Shown here one piece after another: positions 19,782 through 29,265 of a stretch of DNA of 64,000 nt. The notes beneath the pieces were generated by a model, which saw nothing but the letters and a program-made list of their open reading frames with translations, was not told the origin of the DNA and ran no database searches. The DNA comes from Bowmanella pacifica. Its GTDB lineage: Bacteria > Pseudomonadota > Gammaproteobacteria > Enterobacterales > Alteromonadaceae. The stretch spans positions 372,001-436,000 of the forward strand of contig NZ_BMLS01000001.1 of assembly GCF_014645355.1 (NCBI RefSeq), read 5' to 3'. How positions within the stretch are numbered: position 1 is the first letter of the stretch; every line of letters begins with the position of its first letter. The translations under genes were made by a program, and so were the position numbers.

Positions 19782-20945
19782 CTATTTAAATTGCAGCGCC
19801 AGCCATACCATCCGGTGGTCTGACGAACTTTTACGATCTTTAACCAGACGATAAAGCTCATCCCCTTTTGCTGGCCAGAACACGCCGCCATCTTTTACGT
19901 CCCAACCTGCAACCGAAGGCAATACATAGTCGGCACGCATACGCCAACCTGCGGTATGGGTATCGCCCAGAGGATTGTCCAGGCTGTGCTCTTTTCCGCC
20001 TTCACTGCGCGGCACAAAGCTCGCACTCACTTTATCATGGGTAATCAATCCAACAATGGCATCACGCAATGAGTCTCCTTCAACCATTGACGAGTTAAGG
20101 TCTCCCAGCACCACAAAAGTGTCACCCTGCAAACCGCCTTTACGTCCCTGGTCATCGTACATGTAGCTTGACTGTGTTTTGGACAAGTAGTCCACCCAGA
20201 ACCTGACTTCATCATGATTGCGTTTGCCATTTCTGTCCTCGGGACCGTCAAACACGGGAGGAGTAGGATGACTTGCCAATACATGAATAGTTTTTCCATC
20301 TACTTGTACAGGTATATCCCAATGAGACTTTGAGGACAGTCTCAACACATTTTGTGCCGCTTGCGAGTACCAGGATTGACCATCCTCTTTCTTCACCCCG
20401 GTCATCAGGTTACCCGGCATATCTTTCCACAAAAAGCGCTGAAAGCTGCGTGCATTAGCTTCATCAATAGGATAACGGCTAAGCAGAACCATACCGTACT
20501 GGCCTGGATACTTACCAAAACCAAAGGCATCGTCTTTGATACCAGAGGCCACACCATCACCATTCAAATCCACGCCAGAGTCAACACCGGTATTCACTGG
20601 CGCCAGATAGAAATAGGGATAATCTATGGGCTCTGCACCGCTTTGCGATACATTCAGATAGTGTTTTACAAAGGCCTCGACGCCCTGTCTGGGGTCAGCG
20701 TTATAATCAAATTCATTGAGCAGTAGGATATCCGGTCTCACCCGCTGAATAATTTCAGCAGTATTGCGAATCTGTGGATGCTCGCCATTTTTCAGGTGCT
20801 CAAACAACTCCTGCCCGGTGACCGGCTGGCCGCGCTCAACATAGTTGTCCGCCTCCATACTCACATTAAAGGTAGCAATACGGATTTCTGCGGCAAATAA
20901 GGAACTGGTGGTCATGGCTAAAAGTAATGTTATCTGTCTTATCAT
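19782..20945 (-). CDS. Exported endonuclease/exonuclease/phosphatase (EEP) family protein
   Basis: A 387-residue protein with a signal peptide (ITLLLAMTTSSLFA) and one EEP domain (the DNase I/sphingomyelinase/inositol phosphatase fold). It begins EIRIATFNVSME, has LLLNEFDYN with the metal-binding glutamate, VLGDLNSSM and a final SSDHRMVW with the catalytic histidine pair. The substrate cannot be read from the sequence; extracellular nuclease or phosphodiesterase are the likely options. The start MIRQITLLL at 20945 has GGAA 8 bp upstream; earlier in-frame codons run back through the preceding terminator and are not used. It lies downstream of the Oar-like receptor. Confidence 0.83.
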   Translation of the reverse strand: MIRQITLLLAMTTSSLFAAEIRIATFNVSMEADNYVERGQPVTGQELFEHLKNGEHPQIRNTAEIIQRVRPDILLLNEFDYNADPRQGVEAFVKHYLNVSQSGAEPIDYPYFYLAPVNTGVDSGVDLNGDGVASGIKDDAFGFGKYPGQYGMVLLSRYPIDEANARSFQRFLWKDMPGNLMTGVKKEDGQSWYSQAAQNVLRLSSKSHWDIPVQVDGKTIHVLASHPTPPVFDGPEDRNGKRNHDEVRFWVDYLSKTQSSYMYDDQGRKGGLQGDTFVVLGDLNSSMVEGDSLRDAIVGLITHDKVSASFVPRSEGGKEHSLDNPLGDTHTAGWRMRADYVLPSVAGWDVKDGGVFWPAKGDELYRLVKDRKSSSDHRMVWLALQFK

Positions 20946-20992
20946 TCTGGCATTTCCATCGACATCATGAGCAGCAAGCTGCGCTGTTACTG

Positions 20993-21017
20993 AAAAAGCC
21001 GGCGCTAGGCCGGCTTT
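20993..21017 (-). terminator. Terminator of the TonB-dependent receptor gene
   Basis: AAAGCCGG and CCGGCTTT arms (20995-21002 and 21010-21017), with an AAAAA/TTTTT tail on the minus-strand 3' side. It lies between the receptor stop (21044) and the start of the EEP gene, so the latter may need its own promoter. Confidence 0.82.
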
Positions 21018-21043
21018 AATTTCAGCAGTGTAACAACAACTTA

Positions 21044-24000
21044 TTAGAAGCTGTATTTCACGCCGATACGCACTTCCCACAGGGAAGCGTCGGATACGAT
21101 AGACTCACCGCCAGGCTGGATAAATCTGTTGTATACGTACTTACCCTCATCGTTAATGGTTGCATCAACAATAGATTGCATACGCGGGAAGGATACTTCT
21201 TCCATCACACCCCAATCATCGTTCAGCAGGTTACCTACGTTTTCGATAATCAGGAACGCGCTACCTTTGTGACCATCATAGAAACCAGCAAACTCTTGCT
21301 CAACTTTAATGTCGAACTTAGTCCACCAGCTGCTGTTCAGGCTGTTCCTAGCCATGATTTCGCCACGGCTCAGACCTTTATGATCAATAAACTGATTAAA
21401 GGCAGCCAGGTCAAAGTCAGGGCCGTAGATCACGTTAGCATCGTTCTCTTCTGGGATATAAACCAGTTGAGAGTCGGTGTACACGCCATACCCGAACTTA
21501 TCATTAATATAGTTAGAGTTAGGATTTCTGGAGTCATCAGTGTTATCAAAGGTATAGCTGTAAGGACGGCCCTGGTTGGCTGTGCCGAACAAGCTAAAGC
21601 GTGTGCTATAACCGTCAAAGAACTCTTTTTCGTAAGACACACGCAGGGTAAATCTGTGCGGGATCTCATAGTTAGAGGTATACGCACCTGGATTTTCACC
21701 ATTTGCTGTTGCCACACCAGTGTAGTTGGAGAAGGCCACTGAGCTGGTCATTGGGTTAACATCTTTAGCTTCGGTATAAGCGTAGGCCACGCTCCAATCC
21801 AAGCCAAAGTCGTGAGACTTACTTAAGGCCAAAGACACGCTGGTAGACTCACCAGAATCACCGTCAACGTTAGTTAGCATAAAGTCTTGTGAACGACCAT
21901 TGTCAGCATAAATCGGGCGTCCATCAGGAGCCGTCTGGCTGGAAATAGTACGAGATGCATCACGAATAACCGCCGCATCCTGCTTATCTGAATACAAGAT
22001 ATCTGCCATCAACACATAGTCGTCAGCAAAGGTGTAAGTCAGACCCAAGGCGTATTTCCACTCTGATGGAATCTCAAAGTTAGGATCCAGAATGTTCACG
22101 CCACCGTTGCGACCTTCGCCGGCTGCGACTTTGTCATACAGCTCTTTAGGAATGTCATAAATCGGACGACCACCGCCGACGTGCTCTTTATCAAACAAAG
22201 ACGTACCGGAATTGTCCTGATTTTCCTTCAGCACAATACCGTTATTCTGGTAGTTATTACCTACCCAAACGTTGGGATTACCACCAGAGTAAAGACCGAA
22301 GCCACCGCGTACTTCCAGATTGTCAGCTGCCATCCAGTTAAAACCAAAGCGCGGCTGAATCAGATCCAGACCATCCAGGTTTTGACGGTTACTGAAGTCA
22401 TACAATTCTTCAATTAGCGGGTTCTCAACCGGGTAGTCATCGCTGCTGTACCAGTCATAACGCACACCAAAGGTAAAGGTTGCGTCCCAGCCCATATGGT
22501 AGTATTCGTCCTGCAAGTACAGAGTATGGATATCGTAGGTAAACTCAGCGGCACCATCGGCAGGGTTGTTAGTGCCGGCAGCATTTTCATAAATAATGCG
22601 GTATGGCGTGCCGTTGCGGAAATCTTCAATAGAACCGAAGCGGAATTCGCCTTCGCTTTCCTGTACGAACATGTTAAACACGTCCAGGCTTTCGTACTCA
22701 TAACCACCGGTAATAACGTGGTCACCTAACAGGTACGTACCCGCCAGTTTGAATGTATCGCTGGAATACTTCAGTTTATTAGCATGACGCGAGTCATCTG
22801 CGCCCAGATAAACTGTGGCCCGCTCGTCACCAACACTGGTAGAGATCTGAACCTCACCAAACTCGGTCCCGCCTAAGGGCACTACGCTGGCATCAAAATC
22901 GGAGGTGCCGATACGCAGTTCGGTTGAGAAGGAGTCTGTCCAGTCTGAGTACAAGGACGCAACATAAGATTCGAACTCACCGCTCTGGTTATAGTAGTGG
23001 TTAGAATATTCAAACTCATTGGAGTCACCGTCCGATTCGCGAATAGTATTACCGTCGTTATAGTTGTATACCAATGACGCGCGGTGCGAGTCGTTGATGT
23101 GCCAATCCAACTTGGCCATGATCTTTTCATCTTCTACCGGCAGGCTGTTAACCAGGGCACCGGGTTCATAGCCGTACACGTCACGGGAGATTTGCAGAAT
23201 TTCATCGTACATCGCCTGGGTGAAACCAGCGACTTTAACCGCAGCGTTAGAATCAGCCGGGCCACGGTCGAACAGATCAGAGCCTTCCAACTTCTCGTAA
23301 GAAGTGAAGAAGAACAACTTATCTTCGATCAAAGCGCCACCAACGTTGAAGCCATAACGCTTCTCGTTGAATCCACCCACGTTGATGTCTTCGCCCTTCA
23401 GGCTGTCACCGCGCATAGAATCGTTGGTGTAGTCAAAGAACACGCCACCGTGGAATTCGTTGCTACCAGATTTAGTCACGGCGTTGATGTTACACGCGGT
23501 AAAACCACCGTACTGTACATCAAAAGGTGCCAGCTCTACCGCTACCTGAGCAATAGAATCATAAGAGAAAGGAATACGAACAGTAGGGTAACCGTTGCTG
23601 TTCAAACCAAAGTTGTCATTGGTACGGATGCCGTCAACAGTCAGGCTGTTGAAACGTGAGTTTGCACCCGCACACTGAATAGAGTCATTGAAACCTTCAT
23701 CGATATAAACACGAGGGTCAATTTTGATCAGGTCTTTCAGATCACGGTTAATTGCAGGGGCGTTTTCCAGCGCCTTCAAATCAAAGTTGGCTGCCGGGCC
23801 TGTCGCACCGTAGTTGGCGTTGGTCAGGGTACCAGTTACCACAACGGTTTCGATCTGAGATTGGCTCTCCAGATCAATGTTCAAGCTGGTGGTTTCACCC
23901 AGCTTCAGGAATACGTCATTCAGCGTACGCGTACCGGATGCATCATTTACTACGATGCTGTAAGGGCCGCCAACCGGCAAACCACGCAGGTTGAATGAGC

Positions 24001-24205
24001 CAGCTTCGTTGGACGTCATTACTCTGACAGCACCTGTACGTGTATCAGTAATAGTTACAGTAGCGCCAGCAACGACTTGGCCAGACTCAGAAAGAACGTT
24101 CCCCCTGATACCGGATGTGGTCTCCTGAGCAAATGCAGATGTGGAGATACCCACTGACAGAGCCACAGCTAACGCAACGCGATTGAGCTTGGATTTCGTG
24201 AACAT
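21044..24205 (-). CDS. Oar-type TonB-dependent outer-membrane receptor
   Basis: A 1053-residue receptor. It has a signal peptide (ending SAFAQ, about residue 27), then a carboxypeptidase regulatory-like (CarboxypepD_reg) domain at about 30-115 (IRGNVLSESGQVVAGATVTI), a plug domain with NRDLKDLIKIDPRVY and LTVDGIRTNDNFG, and a large beta-barrel ending in VRIGVKYSF, a typical terminal barrel strand with final Phe. Such receptors import large substrates using TonB energy; the ligand is not evident. Aromatic and Asp/Asn-rich loops suggest wide extracellular loops. A ribosome-binding site (AGGAAAAC) precedes the ATG. The 317-bp region upstream separates it from a divergent PhnD-like gene. Confidence 0.9.
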   Translation of the reverse strand: MFTKSKLNRVALAVALSVGISTSAFAQETTSGIRGNVLSESGQVVAGATVTITDTRTGAVRVMTSNEAGSFNLRGLPVGGPYSIVVNDASGTRTLNDVFLKLGETTSLNIDLESQSQIETVVVTGTLTNANYGATGPAANFDLKALENAPAINRDLKDLIKIDPRVYIDEGFNDSIQCAGANSRFNSLTVDGIRTNDNFGLNSNGYPTVRIPFSYDSIAQVAVELAPFDVQYGGFTACNINAVTKSGSNEFHGGVFFDYTNDSMRGDSLKGEDINVGGFNEKRYGFNVGGALIEDKLFFFTSYEKLEGSDLFDRGPADSNAAVKVAGFTQAMYDEILQISRDVYGYEPGALVNSLPVEDEKIMAKLDWHINDSHRASLVYNYNDGNTIRESDGDSNEFEYSNHYYNQSGEFESYVASLYSDWTDSFSTELRIGTSDFDASVVPLGGTEFGEVQISTSVGDERATVYLGADDSRHANKLKYSSDTFKLAGTYLLGDHVITGGYEYESLDVFNMFVQESEGEFRFGSIEDFRNGTPYRIIYENAAGTNNPADGAAEFTYDIHTLYLQDEYYHMGWDATFTFGVRYDWYSSDDYPVENPLIEELYDFSNRQNLDGLDLIQPRFGFNWMAADNLEVRGGFGLYSGGNPNVWVGNNYQNNGIVLKENQDNSGTSLFDKEHVGGGRPIYDIPKELYDKVAAGEGRNGGVNILDPNFEIPSEWKYALGLTYTFADDYVLMADILYSDKQDAAVIRDASRTISSQTAPDGRPIYADNGRSQDFMLTNVDGDSGESTSVSLALSKSHDFGLDWSVAYAYTEAKDVNPMTSSVAFSNYTGVATANGENPGAYTSNYEIPHRFTLRVSYEKEFFDGYSTRFSLFGTANQGRPYSYTFDNTDDSRNPNSNYINDKFGYGVYTDSQLVYIPEENDANVIYGPDFDLAAFNQFIDHKGLSRGEIMARNSLNSSWWTKFDIKVEQEFAGFYDGHKGSAFLIIENVGNLLNDDWGVMEEVSFPRMQSIVDATINDEGKYVYNRFIQPGGESIVSDASLWEVRIGVKYSF

Positions 24206-24522
24206 TGTGTTTTCCTAAGGTTTGTTGTGTGCAATTCACAGTTTATGAGGCGATTATGACAACTTTGTTGTAGTAGACCCTGTGATGGAAAAGTCAAATT
24301 TCCCGCCACAGAATCCGTACAAAAAACGCACCACGCTTCGAATTCTCGGATGAAATTGTCCTTTCTCTGAGAAAAATAGGAAGACCTCATAAAGATTCAT
24401 AACTTCTTGTTCATATTTATTATAAAACAACAGGTTAAGTGGATTAAATAATTTTACCCGTTGAAACAAGTAAGATTAACTGGTGAAATGTATAGCATTA
24501 CTCATCGGAGTTCTCAGAATAC
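24206..24522. promoter_or_regulatory. Divergent promoter region between receptor and PhnD-like genes
   Basis: A 317-bp AT-rich stretch with no gene. On the minus strand TTGACT (24291-24296) could be a -35 box for the receptor, but a matching -10 at 17 bp is poor. Transcription control cannot be resolved by eye. Both neighbours are transcribed away from it. Confidence 0.4.
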
Positions 24523-25383
24523 ATGATGTTATCGGGCTTAAAGCTGTCAAAAACCAGCCTGGCGACCATTGCCATATTGCTGTTTATACTTATGTGGTTG
24601 ATTGGGAACGGAAATGTAAGTACCGCAAAGGTTGAATTCAGGCCGGTTATAGAACAGTTTTCTGAATGTAGCACCCAAGGTGGCAATCTCAACGCTACCC
24701 TGATTGTATTTGTTAACGCCGAGTCTCTGGCGAAAAACCTGTCACAGACACTTTGCCGGGATCCCGTGGTAATAAAACAGTTTGGGCAAGTCAAGGCAGT
24801 CTGGAATCACAGCGAAGATCAGGTCTTGCAATATGTCGGTAAGGGTATCGCCGACCTTGCCTTAGTTAAGAAAAACCTGATGGAAGCCGTCAAAGGTGAG
24901 TCCACCTATGGTTATCGTGTGGTTGCGGCTTATTCTGATTATTCCGCCTATCTTATTTCCACAAGAGAAAAGCCACAGATTGATAAAGCCTATCTACTCG
25001 GCAAACGCATTGGCTTGTTGGATTACCCCACCAGTCGTTCCGGTCATATTATTCCTATCGGCATGTTTAAAGAACTCAATCTGAGCCTGGACAGCCTGCA
25101 AATTACCTATGCTAACTCGCATACCGAACTGAGAAGCATGCTGACGTCGGGAAAAGTAGACATAATTTCGTCCTACTGGCAGGACAGCGATGAAGCTATT
25201 TTGTCGCGTAATTATATCACCCCCATAGAACAGCAGGTCAGTGGCACTAAGTGGTACCTTAAAATGGAGACCAACAATGTCGATCTGTTCTGCGCAGTGC
25301 AACATACGTTAATTCAAATGGCAAAAGATGAAAATACTGGTTATTTCAGTCGCTTAACGCCAGAGCCGGATTGCCAAAGATAA
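24523..25383 (+). CDS. PhnD-like periplasmic phosphate/phosphonate-binding protein
   Basis: A 286-residue type 2 periplasmic-binding-fold protein of the PhnD family. An N-terminal hydrophobic helix (ATIAILLFILMWLIG) is either a signal peptide or an uncleaved membrane anchor. YVGKGIADLALV and LLDYPTSRSGHIIPIG correspond to the PhnD ligand cleft, where serines and histidine hold the anion. No ABC permease or ATPase gene is beside it; instead the next gene, overlapping by TAATG, encodes an unknown two-TM protein, so a sensing role is possible. Binding of phosphate, phosphite or another small oxyanion is inferred only from the fold. Confidence 0.75.
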   Translation: MMLSGLKLSKTSLATIAILLFILMWLIGNGNVSTAKVEFRPVIEQFSECSTQGGNLNATLIVFVNAESLAKNLSQTLCRDPVVIKQFGQVKAVWNHSEDQVLQYVGKGIADLALVKKNLMEAVKGESTYGYRVVAAYSDYSAYLISTREKPQIDKAYLLGKRIGLLDYPTSRSGHIIPIGMFKELNLSLDSLQITYANSHTELRSMLTSGKVDIISSYWQDSDEAILSRNYITPIEQQVSGTKWYLKMETNNVDLFCAVQHTLIQMAKDENTGYFSRLTPEPDCQR

Positions 25384-26339
25384 TGAAAATACAACCCGCT
25401 AATCACTTGGCTAACAGCCTGCTGTTATTTCTGGTCAGCCTGATTATGCTGCAGATCATCTATTTCATTGCCGCGAATCAAGCACATCAACGCCAGGCGC
25501 AGACCCTTTCTCTGGCGCTGGAAAAACGTATCGCGCTGGATTTACCCTGGTTAAGACTTCCTAATGACGTCATGAATAGTGTGGCCGATGAAGACTCGGT
25601 AAGAGATTACCTTGATCGCCTGAATCAGCAGGCCTCTCAGCAAGGTTATGCGATCAGAGCCTTAGAACTGCAAGGGATTAGCGCCACCTTACCCGACGAT
25701 AATTTTGCCAGCCAGGCTCAAACCCATGAACTGCATATTCCTGGGCAAACACTGTCCCTGCGATTGGGTACCAAAACATTTACCCTGTTTGACGGTTTAT
25801 CGGTTTACCCACTATTGGCTGCCCTGCTTTTCACCCTGTTGGTCAACCGCCCCCGAGAGCAAGTAGACCCACTAAATAGTGCTGCTCACGAGCCCGAAAC
25901 ATTACCGGCACACCCAAAACTTATCGTTAATTTACAAGAAAGAACCTTATCCAACAGTCTGGATGACAGACAAGTACAGTTATCCAACAAGCCCTTCTGC
26001 TTTTATGTGGCGCTGCTGGAGTACTGCTTACAGCATGAAAATGCAGCCTTAAATCACAACAAGAATATCCCTGAAGAGCTACTGGATTTGGCCAATCGTT
26101 ATTTTTATCGCTTAATTGAATTAGGCCATACCATACGTAAGCGACCTGATTTCAGCACCAACCTGGATAAAATGCTGAGCGAAATCCGGGCAGCTCTGGA
26201 CGATGTATTCCGGGATTGTCCAGAAGTCAAAATTCCCTTTTATCCACCTAAAGCCCAGGGCGAAGGGTCACGCTCAAAACTACACAATTACGCCCTTGAG
26301 CAACTGCAAGTGGAAGATGTGGAGATTATCGGCAAGTAA
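25383..26339 (+). CDS. Two-TM membrane protein of unknown function, coupled to the PhnD-like gene
   Basis: I do not recognise this 318-residue protein with certainty. It has a membrane helix at about 12-32 (LLLFLVSLIMLQIIYFIA), a periplasmic segment of about 100 residues, a second helix (YPLLAALLFTLLVN, about 140-153), and a cytoplasmic C-terminal region of about 165 residues. The latter begins LIVNLQERTLSNS with VQLSNKPFCFY and ends near KMLSEIRAALDD, a pattern loosely like an OmpR-type winged-helix domain; that reading is weak. The start overlaps the PhnD-like stop (TAATG), so the two are translated together. Together they might form a ligand sensor and a membrane-bound output protein. Confidence 0.6.
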   Translation: MKIQPANHLANSLLLFLVSLIMLQIIYFIAANQAHQRQAQTLSLALEKRIALDLPWLRLPNDVMNSVADEDSVRDYLDRLNQQASQQGYAIRALELQGISATLPDDNFASQAQTHELHIPGQTLSLRLGTKTFTLFDGLSVYPLLAALLFTLLVNRPREQVDPLNSAAHEPETLPAHPKLIVNLQERTLSNSLDDRQVQLSNKPFCFYVALLEYCLQHENAALNHNKNIPEELLDLANRYFYRLIELGHTIRKRPDFSTNLDKMLSEIRAALDDVFRDCPEVKIPFYPPKAQGEGSRSKLHNYALEQLQVEDVEIIGK

Positions 26340-26477
26340 TCTCCACCAAGCAGGGACCGACTTTTACCTGTATTCGTTTACGTAAAGCTAATTCTGTTCA
26401 TTATTCAGCCAGTCTCTGGATTTTTCCGATATCGCTGGTACTCTTGCCACACCTGTCGTTGCCCGTAATCCCTAAAC

Positions 26478-27101
26478 ATGTCAAATACGCGAATTATCGC
26501 CATTTCCGGTGGCTCAGGCTCTGGGAAATCACTCTTCACCCAAACCCTGATAGCAGAAATACTTGATGAAGGAATGGATATCCGCGTGCTGTGTGAAGAT
26601 CATTATTATCGTGATCAAACACATTTAAGCATGGAAGAAAGGGTGCAAACTAACTACGACCACCCGAATGCCTTCGAACACGAATTGCTAAGAAAGCACC
26701 TGGTAGAGTTAAAAGCCGGTAATAACATCGATTATCCGCAATATTGCTTTAAGACGCACACCAGACTGACGCAAACACAAACCATTACCCCTGCATCCGT
26801 TATTATTGTTGAGGGTATTATGTTGCTGGCCAGCCCTGAGCTTCTGCCCTACTTCGATATCAAGGTGTTTATTGATACGCCTCTAGATATCTGCTTACTA
26901 CGCCGTATCAAGCGCGATATTAATGAGCGAGGCCGCTCGTTGCAATCTATCAGTGAGCAATACGAGACAACGGTTAAGCCCATGTATCATAAGTTTGTTG
27001 CGCCAAGTCGCTTCACCGCAGATGTTGTCGTCACCCAGGGCGGTAAAAACCGAATTGCTTTGGATGTACTGAAATCCCACATCCAGCAAGTTCTTAAATA
27101 A
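26478..27101 (+). CDS. udk: Uridine kinase
   Basis: A 207-residue P-loop kinase that phosphorylates uridine and cytidine to UMP and CMP. The Walker A motif ISGGSGSGKS is at the N-terminus. CEDHYYRDQ, NYDHPNAFEH (nucleoside-binding) and RRIKRDINERGRS (lid) are family hallmarks. It lies 24 bp upstream of a NupC-type transporter, so uptake and salvage are likely one operon. The ribosome-binding site is weak. Confidence 0.92.
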   Translation: MSNTRIIAISGGSGSGKSLFTQTLIAEILDEGMDIRVLCEDHYYRDQTHLSMEERVQTNYDHPNAFEHELLRKHLVELKAGNNIDYPQYCFKTHTRLTQTQTITPASVIIVEGIMLLASPELLPYFDIKVFIDTPLDICLLRRIKRDINERGRSLQSISEQYETTVKPMYHKFVAPSRFTADVVVTQGGKNRIALDVLKSHIQQVLK

Positions 27102-27125
27102 CAACAATAAAGGAAGTGCTAACTG

Positions 27126-28334
27126 ATGATTAGTCTGCTCGGTATCCTGCTACTACTCGGCCTGGGTTATCTGGTCTCCACCAACCGCAAAGCCATCAAT
27201 TGGCGAACCGTTCTGGGTGCTTTTGCACTGCAACTCGGTCTTGGCGCCTTGGTGCTCTATGTGCCTTTTGGCAAAGACATGTTGTTATCCGTTTCCAATA
27301 CTGTCTCGCAGGTAATCGGCTACGCCAGTCAGGGGATAGAGTTCCTGTTTGGCGATTTAGGTAAAATGAAGTTGGGCTTCATTTTCGTGGTTCACGTTCT
27401 ACCAGTTATTGTGTTCTTCTCCGCCTTTATTGCCGTGCTCTATTATCTGGGCATCATGGGCTGGGTTATCCGTCTGATTGGTGGCGTTATCCAACACCTG
27501 CTCAAAATCAGCCGGCCAGAAGCCATGTCTGCCACGGCGAACATTTTCGTCGGTCAAACCGAAGCACCTTTGGTGGTCAAACCCTTTATTCCGACCATGA
27601 CCCGCTCCGAATTGTTTGCCGTCATGGTAGGCGGTTTAGCGTCTGTCGCTGGCTCCATACTGGCGGGCTATGCCGGATTGGGTGTGGATCTCAAATACCT
27701 GATTGCAGCCTGTTTTATGGCAGCGCCCGGTGGCCTGATGATGGCAAAATTGATCCTGCCGGAAACCGAAACACCCAAAAATGATCTGGCCGATTTAAAT
27801 CAACCCGAAGAAAAGAACGTCAACGTTATAGACGCCGCAGCAGCCGGTGCGGCCAGTGGTTTACAACTCGCCATGAATGTAGGAGCTATGTTACTGGCTT
27901 TCGTAGCCCTAATCGCACTATTGAATGGCCTTATCGGTTGGGTAGGCAGCTTCTTTGGCGCCGGCGACCTTACCCTGCAGGTCATGCTGGGTTATTTGTT
28001 GCAACCCCTGGCCTTTGTCATTGGTGTTCCTTGGCAGGAAGCACAACTGGCCGGCAGTTTTATCGGTCAGAAGGTGGTCATTAACGAATTTTACGCCTAC
28101 GCCGATTTTATCAATCACAAAGAGCAATTGTCTGAACACAGCCAGGCTATTGTGACCTTTGCCTTGTGTGGTTTTGCCAATTTCAGCTCCATCGCCATAC
28201 TTTTGGGTGGATTAGGTGGCATGGCGCCCTGTCGTCGTCACGATATCGCCCAACTTGGCCTACGGGCCGTACTGGCAGCCACATTGGCAAACCTGATGAG
28301 CGCCGCCATTGCAGGCTTTTTCCTGTTTCTCTAA
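27126..28334 (+). CDS. NupC/CNT-family nucleoside transporter
   Basis: A 402-residue concentrative nucleoside transporter with eight or more hydrophobic spans. The family motif [12 protein letters not shown] is at about residue 143, and NEFYAY and [13 protein letters not shown] occur in the C-terminal half. It imports nucleosides with H+ or Na+. AAGGAAG lies 9 bp upstream of the ATG. Pairing with udk supports pyrimidine nucleoside salvage; the exact substrate range is unknown. Confidence 0.92.
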   Translation: MISLLGILLLLGLGYLVSTNRKAINWRTVLGAFALQLGLGALVLYVPFGKDMLLSVSNTVSQVIGYASQGIEFLFGDLGKMKLGFIFVVHVLPVIVFFSAFIAVLYYLGIMGWVIRLIGGVIQHLLKISRPEAMSATANIFVGQTEAPLVVKPFIPTMTRSELFAVMVGGLASVAGSILAGYAGLGVDLKYLIAACFMAAPGGLMMAKLILPETETPKNDLADLNQPEEKNVNVIDAAAAGAASGLQLAMNVGAMLLAFVALIALLNGLIGWVGSFFGAGDLTLQVMLGYLLQPLAFVIGVPWQEAQLAGSFIGQKVVINEFYAYADFINHKEQLSEHSQAIVTFALCGFANFSSIAILLGGLGGMAPCRRHDIAQLGLRAVLAATLANLMSAAIAGFFLFL

Positions 28335-28377
28335 ACAGATTGTATTAGTTCTTTTGGAATATTAAGCGGGTATCAAA

Positions 28378-29217
28378 ATGAAATTAGTTGCCGTTGATTA
28401 CCAGGCCAAAAATGCCGACAAACTGTTCGTGGAGTCTCTGCATCAAACCGGCTTCGGCGTATTGAAGAATCACCCTATCCAGCAATCCTTAGTGGATGGC
28501 ATATACAAAAACTGGCAGGGCTTTTTTGATTCACAAGAAAAGCAGCAGTATTTATTCGATAAGGACACCCAGGACGGCTATTTCCCTCCCTCTGTCTCAG
28601 AGACAGCCAAGGGACACAAAGTGAAGGATATTAAGGAATATTTCCATTACTACCCTTGGGGACGTTGTCCTGACGCGCTACGTCAGCAACTGGCCGATTA
28701 CTATCTGGCGGCCAATCAATTGGCTGCTACCCTGCTGTCGTGGGTAGAGAAACACTCGCCCGAGTCTGTGTCAGCCCGTTACTCTCAACCATTATCGAGC
28801 ATGATTGAGAACAGCGATAAAACACTATTAAGGGTGTTGCACTACCCACCATTAACGGGTGGCGAAGAGCCAAGTGCCATTCGTGCAGCAGCGCATGAGG
28901 ATATTAACTTGTTGACTATCCTCCCGGCTGCCAATGAACCAGGGCTGCAGGTAAAAAGTAAAGAAGATACGTGGTTAGATGTGCCTTGTGATTTTGGCAA
29001 CCTGATCGTCAACATAGGTGATATGTTGCAGGAAGCCTCGGGCGGATATTTCCCGTCAACCACCCACAGGGTGGTCAACCCACAAGGGGCAGATCAATCC
29101 AAATCTCGGATTTCCCTGCCTTTATTCCTGCACCCCAGACCAGACGTAGTGTTGTCTGAGCGCCATACTGCCGACAGCTACCTGACCGAACGCTTGCGCG
29201 AGTTAGGCGTAATCTGA
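28378..29217 (+). CDS. 2-oxoglutarate-Fe(II) dioxygenase (isopenicillin N synthase-like)
   Basis: A 279-residue protein of the IPNS-like dioxygenase family. The iron-binding triad is visible as AAHEDINLLTIL (His and Asp) and STTHRVVNP (distal His), with the 2OG-binding arginine in SRISLPLFL. Such enzymes oxidise diverse small molecules; the substrate here is unknown. It sits 43 bp after the nucleoside transporter and 48 bp before the PafA-like phosphatase, on the same strand. A role with a salvaged nucleoside is only a neighbourhood-based guess. Confidence 0.8.
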   Translation: MKLVAVDYQAKNADKLFVESLHQTGFGVLKNHPIQQSLVDGIYKNWQGFFDSQEKQQYLFDKDTQDGYFPPSVSETAKGHKVKDIKEYFHYYPWGRCPDALRQQLADYYLAANQLAATLLSWVEKHSPESVSARYSQPLSSMIENSDKTLLRVLHYPPLTGGEEPSAIRAAAHEDINLLTILPAANEPGLQVKSKEDTWLDVPCDFGNLIVNIGDMLQEASGGYFPSTTHRVVNPQGADQSKSRISLPLFLHPRPDVVLSERHTADSYLTERLRELGVI

Positions 29218-29223
29218 GAATTA

Positions 29224-29243
29224 GCCGGCGTCAGTGCGCCGGC
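29224..29243 (+). other. GC-rich stem-loop between dioxygenase and phosphatase genes
   Basis: GCCGGCG and CGCCGGC arms around TCAGTG, with no T-tract after it. It may stabilise or process the transcript, or end it weakly. Confidence 0.45.
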
Positions 29244-29265
29244 CTGACCTAATAAAGAGGACTGT

